DNA of 39,294 nt from Azolla pinnata (taxonomy: Eukaryota; Streptophyta; Polypodiopsida; Salviniales; Salviniaceae), in assembly GCA_037176905.1 (NCBI GenBank), contig JBBBWG010032986.1, positions 1,335 to 40,628 on the forward strand, read 5' to 3'. Shown here piece after piece: positions 32,420-39,294 of this stretch (positions within the stretch are counted from its first letter, which is position 1; each line of letters begins with the position of its first letter). The notes below the pieces were generated by a model. It searched no databases, had not been told where the DNA came from, and was given only the letters and a program-made list of their open reading frames with translations. The position numbers and the translations under genes are program-made.

Positions 32420-35400
32420 ATGACCCATCTGATCGGAAATGAGGAAAATAGTTCCAGCCATGGAAGATTTCAGAGAAAGCGAGGAAATCCACCTGCCAAT
32501 GTTCTAAAGCAAAGCCGAAACCATGTTAGTTGGCTTCCTCTCTACTCCATATGCATATTTGTGCTGTTAAGATATGAAGATATCATGTATTCAAACGTAT
32601 AATAGATCATAATACGCATTTGTACATATAGTGTACATATATTTGAGCTGCATACATAGATACCAATGCATAGATATCATAATACGCATTTGTACATATC
32701 ATGCAGGCATTTGTATGCATCTGTACATATCAGGTATGTGTATTTTCGTGCATTGGTGTCTATGCATGTATAGGCATCGGTAGCTAGGTATGTATTTGTA
32801 TGCATCTGTATCAAGGTATTTATTAAATGTCCGCATTAGTATCTCTATGCATCGGTATCTAGGCATATATTTGTCTGCATTGGTGCCTAGGTATGCATTT
32901 GTCTGCATTAGTATCTAGCACTTGTATTTGTACGCCTTGGTATCTAGGCGTGTATTTGTACGCATGGGTATGTAGGTATGTATTTGTATGCATCAATATC
33001 TAGGTATGTATTTTGTACGTATTGGTATCTATGTATGTGTTTGTGCATATAGTATGCATCGGTATCTTTATGTATGTATGTATGTATTTGTGCGCATCTG
33101 TACATACCACGCATGCATTTGTATGCATCTGTTTGTCATGTGTGTATTGTTACACACATTGGTATTTAGGCATGTATTTGTATGCATCGGTATCTAGGCA
33201 TGTATTTATACAGTATCTGTATGCATTGATATTTAGGTATGTATCTCTAGGCATTAATATCTATATATGCAATTGTGCATTTTCATCTAATGTAGATGCA
33301 TACTATATTTCTTGTTTATGTTAGCAAATGCAATGTTCTGTGACAGAATCTTCAAGGTAGCTCCACTACTTTAAGGAAATCAAGGAGAACATCATGTGGA
33401 CCTCACCATGTGAGTGTCTCTCCTATTCATATTGAAACATTGTAGTATACACATACACACGAGCAAGAACGTTGTTTCCTGTGGAAGATTGATGTGTGTT
33501 TTGCTGTTTTTTTTCTTCCTGGATCAGGGTTCTGACGGAGTCATCTGGTCGCAGAAAGCAGGGGTAACATCATGTAAACCTGGTTATGTGAGTTTCTTGC
33601 AGTTGAATTGAAATCATTTTCATGTAATACATGTATGTTTCAATAGATTAGGTTGATAATCTGCTGGGTCAGAGGTCATTCACCAGACTTGGCTGTATCA
33701 TTAGAGAAAAGAATTTGAGATGATGTTGTTTTATGCATATATAAGCCTACGCATTCATCATGTTTCCTGTGTTTCTATGCGAAATGAAGCTTTCTGATTG
33801 GTTCTTGACAGGCTTGTTCCCCTCTGGAGAATGCAAAGACAATCACATCGACTGAAGTTGGCATCCAACATAGCCAAAATAGTGAATGTAGAGGTAATAG
33901 AGTTCTCCAGGAGAGACCAAAACCTGCCTCATTGAAACACACCTTAAACAGTCACTGTAGAGGTAATAGTGTTCTCCATGGAGAGCCAGAGAGCACGTCT
34001 CCTGCATCGCACATCATTATGTCGAGAAGAAATTCAGGTGTATGCCCTACCATTGAAAGAAGAGCTAAGGAAAACAGAGAACCTTCCGTATCAACTGAAG
34101 TTGATGAGCTGAAACAGAAGCTACATGATGCAAACTTGAGACTGGCCGAAGTTGTGGCCCAGGTGATTGATTGTTTCCCTTGCTATGGTATGTAACACCT
34201 TCTTCATTACTGTTTTTGAAAGGAATAAGGTCTGCATTGAAATCCTGTGATTTTGCTTCTAGGACTGTAATTATTGTTTCAGCTGCAGTGTCCAAGGAAT
34301 TTTTGTAATCAAATTCCATGGAATTACAGCTTATTGATTTCATCACGGGATTTAATCTTTGTTGAGACCTCTAAAGATTATTTCATGATGGGTCACAGTT
34401 TACTCTAAGAAACTCTGCTTACATTGTGTATAGAAAGCAATAAGTCGAGCTTCAATTAAAATATAGGTAGAAAATATCTTCAGGAACGAGCATTGTATGG
34501 CTTTTCTTTGAGAAAAGAAAGTGTATTAATTCCTTTCACCTCGTGCTGTATCAGAGTGTCATCCTTGTGCAAGATATCCAATCAGCAGCAAACAAGAAGA
34601 TTGCAGATGTATTGTCTCAAGCACATATCCTAGATGCCAAATGTAATAGAACCAGAAATCTCCTAGCTGGTCAAGAACAAAGATTTCTGTTCCCGTCATC
34701 AACAAGTTTCGATGATGACTCCGTGAATACTCCAGAACAGGGCTTTCTGGAAATTTGCCCAACTTGCTCAAGGAAAGTGGATATTAATAATGCAAGGGAT
34801 GCAGCACATCAAGACTCCCAGTCGAATATGTCAAATTGTTTCCAGAGAGGTACAGCTGAAGAAGAATTGCTGTCAACTCGACAGGAGCTCGCAGACTGTA
34901 GACTCATGGTAGAGTTTTTAAAATCTGATATTAATCTGTTGCAGCCATAATCTATTGTTTCATATTCACGAACTTAGTGCATAAATATTCTATAAGGTGC
35001 ATCTTTTGTGCTCGGCAGCTTGCAAAAATGAAGCAGCAGCTCGAACAGGCAACCCTTGAGAATGAAAGATTGGATTCTTCGTTCATATCACCTGATCAGT
35101 CTTCTCTTCAGGTGATTGTCAATGCTATTTCTGGTAGTTTCTGATGATGCACGTATGATATCTATAGTAGTGCCCATGTTTCAACCCTAGAGTAACAATC
35201 CCCAACGTTGGGGAAGGTTCGTTATGCATTGGATTGTTGTAACAATTATTTATACATGGGATTCTTGGAAGAGTTGATTGTCTTTTAGTTAATTTTTATG
35301 TCATGAACCAAAAACATTTTATGCAGTATGAGAGTTTTGCATGCACATACATACACTTCAAAATCAGAATTTCGCAAATGTAGTGGTAACAAATTTAATG

Positions 35401-37686
35401 GCTAGGAAAATGTGAACGAAAATTAATGAAATGTTCCCTAACGTTTTTGTTGCTTTTACTGTATGATGTGTGCATGTATGCATGTTAGTAAAGACGCAAT
35501 ATGATAATGGAAAAACTCTGGAACAATCTCTTTATCTATATATCCAATGCATAGAAATCCCTTGACATAATCTGTTTTTTCTCAAATTCATTACAGCAGT
35601 AATGTTTTATACTCTTTGCTTGTGGAATCACATTTCAAATTCAAAGTTTGCTGCCCTATAGATGTGTTGCAAGGAGATGAAAATATATGGAGAAGTGCTT
35701 GATACATATTATATTTGCACAGGAATTCAAAGAGGCATGCCAAAATGTAAAAGCTGCTTGTCTGGCTGGATCAATGAGAATTGAAGCTGAACAGTGCCAC
35801 CGAGATTTTCTTAGGATTGAAGCTTTCCCAGGAATTTGTGAAGCAGAATGCACTCTGGGAAAATGCGTTCGGATGCGTGGTAATCCACAGAGAGACACAT
35901 CTGTATTCAATCTCAAGCCAGACCTACAGCAACCCAACCTTCAAAAAGATCATGAATACCTTGCTGAAGCTCAAGCCCAAATAACATTTGAGTGGACTGT
36001 GCTTGAGTCTGTGTGGGAAGGGGCTGTTCAGTCGCTGGTGTTCAGGTAAGAGCTAGTCTGGTTATATAACTCGGAAAAAAACCTTGCGAATGGCGGAGAT
36101 TATAGAATATGGGTTATAGAACTGGTAATTAAGGTTAGTGTAAAAAATTATATGTGGTTCTGACATTTTTGCTTAAAGTTTCCACCAATTTAATATAGAG
36201 CATGAAACAAACTAGTGCATTCTATATTGATGGTTACAATTTATGTAGCTCTGAAGAATAATCGGATAAACATTCTGTTTTTTTTCTGTACAGTATTGAT
36301 TCTCATATTGAACCAGATCTAGATCCATCCATACCACACAATATGTCATCACAATCCTGGACGCCAGAGGTATGAATAGTTTTTACCCTGCTGATTTGTG
36401 TTATTCTTTGTGTACAAATTGTGCTATTCAAAAGAAAAGCAAAACCATCATAACCTATGGGAATCAAAAGAACTCAGATGTTCACGTCCTGGTCAATTAA
36501 AGACAAACCGTCAAGAAATACATTTCTAGATGTTGAATCGAATTTGATATTTTAGCATTTTGAACTCGATTGAAGACTTTCTTTTTAACCCAAAAATCTA
36601 TATGCAAACAGTGGTCATTATCAGAGGAGATCACCCCAGTAAAATGTTCAAGTAATATGACCACACCAAGGTAGTGTGTACTTGAATAGGAGTGTTTTTG
36701 TGAAGTTTTGCTTTTGTGGGTTGTTCCCATTTCAGATTATTGTATTGTTGATTGGAAGCTCCTGATTTCAAGAAGGCTTGTAAAACGTTCACAAGAGAAT
36801 TTAGTTTGTGAGCTAAAGATAAAAAAAAAGTTCTTCAGATAACTAGTGTTTATGCGATGGAGAGGATGAAGATAATTTATAATCAAGCATTAATAACATA
36901 TTAGAATCGCTTGCAACATGCTGGTGTTTTTTGATTGAGTCATTGTTTTGCTTTTATCAGGTTATCGTGCTCAGGATATGGATGTAAATTTCCATCAGTG
37001 GCACAGGAGGCTGCGCTACGCAAAAATCTAATAAAATCAGAGCGTCGAGTAATGTTTACCTATTCCATCATTCTTACATAGATGTATAATCTACTATTAT
37101 AATCAGAGCGTTGGGTAAATGTCTGGCTATTCTATTATACTTACATAGATGTAATACCATCCAAATTCACATCAGTACATGCACATGTAAATTGATACAG
37201 TATCATTCAGAGCTACATGAAGTACATGCTCATGTCAAACCATCTGCACATGCAGCGTTGCTACATGATCAGCATCTACATATATAATTTGAATGGGAAC
37301 ATCTAGAATATCTGCACATACTAGATGCCCTGTTTGTATATGTGTAGCTAGATATATCTGCTGAATCAGGATATCTATTTGCATGGATATGTTTTAGGTT
37401 GAAATACTTACAGATAATGTCGAGGAGCTGAAAATAGTCCTCCAGAAGGTCACAGCACTGCTACACTGCATCTCTGAATCTCGTGTTGGGAACGGAGTAA
37501 GTTCATTAACAAATTGTGTTTAGCCACCTAGTCAAAACTGTTTGATGCATAGTTATGGTGTCTTACAGCTCTATACCGTTTGCTGTTCTCTGTGGACAGG
37601 CACAGTTACTTCTGAGGAGGATCATCGAGGAGCTCCGATCATTCGAACTAGGTTTCAATCGAATTCCAAGAATGCTTACCATCTGA
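32420..37686 (+). CDS. Coiled-coil protein of unrecognised family
   Basis: I do not recognise this gene. Eleven exons can be joined in frame to 550 aa: 32420-32524, 33347-33409, 33528-33587, 33812-34162, 34555-34908, 35019-35111, 35723-36045, 36294-36369, 37007-37048, 37398-37496, 37600-37686. The N-terminal 150 residues are basic and Ser-rich and look disordered. Heptad-like, charged helices follow near 160-235 (VDELKQKLHDANLRLAEVV), 285-330 (EELLSTRQELADCRLMLAKMKQQLEQATLENERL) and 478-545 (RKNLIKSERRVEILTDNVEELKIVLQKV, then LLLRRIIEELRSFELGF). A CPTC pair at 261-264 is too isolated to call a zinc site. A scaffold or cytoskeletal role would be a guess. The weakest joins are the 42-nt exon 9 (chosen for phase and a GCACAG acceptor) and the start codon. 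Exons 2 and 3 look duplicated. Confidence 0.6.
32640..33260. repeat. 28-bp minisatellite in intron 1 of the coiled-coil gene
   Basis: An imperfect unit like GGTATCTAGGCATG then TATTTGTATGCATC is repeated about 20 times. The clearest consecutive 28-29 bp units lie at about 32939-33025. It mixes into GTAT tetranucleotides near 33070. It ends about 90 bp before the exon 2 acceptor. Confidence 0.88.
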
Positions 37687-38803
37687 GGACCAACAAATAC
37701 TTCACAGCCTTCGCTGTACATACCTCACAATTCTTATACAATCAAATCAAACTTCAAATTATTCCAATTAAAATAAAATTTCACAGAACTAGGATCTAAA
37801 TAGCTGAGATAAAAATCACGAGAAGAGTCTGCCTATAATTCATATGTCCATGGCTCATACTTGATTCCACCTGATTGCAAATGCTTTTCAGTCGGAACTT
37901 CACCAAGTATGTAATTTTAAGCATCTCTTAAAATCTTTTCAACTAGACCTTTTTCCAGTTTAATTTTTTCTTACCGACATGTATTTTGCACAGTAATAGC
38001 ACAAAATTTGCATTCTGTGGGAGCAGTCATCTCTCGGTCTTCAAGATTTTCAGTTTTCAGTAACGTGTGGATATGGAATTAGATTGTGCAATCGAAGCAA
38101 CATGCACATCTCATGGAGAGGCTTATATTAATTAGGATACTCAATGGCCAAGGGTAAAGTATTTGTTTGTTAGCACAACCCAAATATGCTCGAGAATTAT
38201 ATAATCATAATTCATTTTTATATTTTGATTTGAATCATTTGTGTAAAATGTGCAAATTAGGAGATAAAATCGTGTTCGGAAAAACCCTTAAATTTAATTT
38301 GAATTGTTAGATACACATTTGTTTTGTTAATGCAGTATATCATGGGGAGGATTATATTAATTAGTACTTAATTAGTAGCATAGAACGACCAAATGTGTTC
38401 GAGGAAGTTTGGTTTCAATCATTCATTTTAAACCAAGATACAAATAATTTAGCAATGAATCTGATTTGAACCAAGTACCCATGAATCTGATTTGAACCAA
38501 TTTAACAACTGCTTGAGCCTAGCGTCGGCGATAGAGGCTTCGGAGCGTCTTGAGATGCACTGATGAAAGGAGATGGTCCCTTTACATTGGTAAAAATCTC
38601 AAGCTCTCGGACCAGTTCAAGTTCTTTATGAGAACCGATTTGACTCGTAGCTTTTTAGTCTTGACCATTGGAATCAAACCTCTTACTTGTAAACCCTATT
38701 TGGCTTGTAACCTTGTGCCTGTATCAACCTCCCCCCAAGGTCCAAGCACTATAATCTTTTGTCGTTAGACGGTTTTTATAGGGTTTTCCCGACCAATTTC
38801 AGA
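37687..38803. other. 3' flank of the coiled-coil gene, no gene recognised
   Basis: AT-rich sequence with short frames only. The first few hundred bases should hold the 3' UTR. A 72-codon frame at 38550-38768 shows no known motif. Confidence 0.45.
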
Positions 38804-39294
38804 GTGAGCTCAAGGAAAGAAGATCAAGTCTACAGTTTAGGGTTCAAGGTTACAAGATCTTGAGGTCTAAAAGTTTCAGTGTTCAGGGTTACAAGATCTC
38901 GGGGTCTAAAGTTTAGGGTTTAGGGTTACAAAATCTCAAGGCTGAGGGTTTAGGGTTACTACAGGATTTCAAGCGGCTTAGGGCTTAGGGTTTAGGGTTC
39001 CAGGATTTCAAGGTTTAGGGTTCCATGATTTCAAGGGTTTAGGGTTCCAGGATTTCAAGGTTTAGGGTTCTAGGATTTCAAGGTCTAAATTTTAGGGTTT
39101 AGGGTTTAGTGAGCTCAAGGAAAGAAGATCGAGTCTACAGTTCAGGGTTTAGGGTTATAGGATCTCAAGGTCTAAAAGTTTAGCGTTCTGGGTTATAGGA
39201 TCTTGGGGTCTAAAGTTTAGGGTTTAGGGTTACAGGATCTCAAGGCTGAGGGTTTAGGGTTTCTACAGGATCTCAAGGCTGAGGGTTTAGGGTT
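38804..39294. repeat. Telomere-derived array with a 305-bp higher-order period
   Basis: TTTAGGG and GGGTTTAGGGTT words are interspersed with CAGGATTTCAAGG, CAAGATCTCGGGGTC and AAGGCTGAGGG spacers, giving 25-45 bp basic units. The landmark GTGAGCTCAAGGAAAGAAG occurs at 38804 and again at 39109, so the block repeats as a 305-bp unit. The second unit is cut by the window edge. The G-rich strand is the plus strand. Confidence 0.93.

Noticed and set aside
32640-33260. Possible CRISPR-like array (about 28-bp repeats)
   Set aside because: Units abut directly with no unique spacers, and the setting is a plant intron; it is a minisatellite.
38804-39294. True chromosome end
   Set aside because: TTTAGGG words are interrupted by spacers and ordered in a 305-bp higher-order unit; a terminal telomere would be near-perfect tandem TTTAGGG.
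1-39294. A defence, biosynthetic or other multi-gene system
   Set aside because: The five genes are unrelated housekeeping or transport functions plus one unassigned coiled-coil gene, separated by kilobases of repeats; nothing links them as one system.

Overview
This is a stretch of plant nuclear genome, most likely from a flowering plant. The coding sequences are split by GT-AG introns with T-rich acceptors. The products belong to plant families: a plastid YbaB/STIC2-like protein, an N-terminally regulated P2B Ca2+-ATPase, and a Yellow Stripe-Like transporter. The right edge carries TTTAGGG-type repeats. I cannot name the species. An early-diverging angiosperm is only a guess, from the heavy load of ATGC-type simple repeats and the long introns.

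Layout, left to right. (1) 60-2885 (+): STIC2/YbaB-EbfC-like nucleoid protein, six firm exons plus an uncertain transit-peptide exon. (2) 2886-5364: no convincing gene; an 800-bp ATGC array, then a GA-rich leader. (3) 5365-13721 (+): complete eight-exon autoinhibited Ca2+-ATPase (1015 aa). Its first intron holds a poly-C tract, a decayed minisatellite and a possible LTR; its fourth intron holds a decayed LINE. (4) 13722-16779: intergenic, with a possible retroelement scrap. (5) 16780-18343 (-): a two-exon gene for a 275-aa gar2-related-type protein. Its 130-nt last exon lies beyond a 736-bp minisatellite-filled intron. (6) 18344-22720: intergenic, with a (CCCTAA)6 run in a probable 5' leader of gene 5, a 171-bp tandem duplication and a second ATGC array. 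(7) 23101-27172 (+): complete seven-exon YSL transporter (719 aa), closest to the YSL4/YSL6 type, with a repeat-built uORF in the probable leader. (8) 27173-31640: AT-rich intergenic DNA with a 180-200 bp satellite-like array bounded by inverted ends. (9) 32420-37686 (+): an eleven-exon gene for a 550-aa coiled-coil protein that I cannot assign. (10) 37687-39294: intergenic, ending in a telomere-derived array with a 305-bp higher-order period.

The genes do not form an operon-like unit and I see no defence or biosynthetic cluster. Two are membrane transporters, one for Ca2+ efflux and one for metal-nicotianamine. Each has an ATGC array rich in the RY-type word CATGCA just upstream of its 5' end. 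That parallel, the unassigned coiled-coil gene with a duplicated exon, and the repeat arrays are the points most worth a second look. Exon boundaries were placed by hand from reading-frame continuity, splice consensus and remembered family conservation; no alignment was run.
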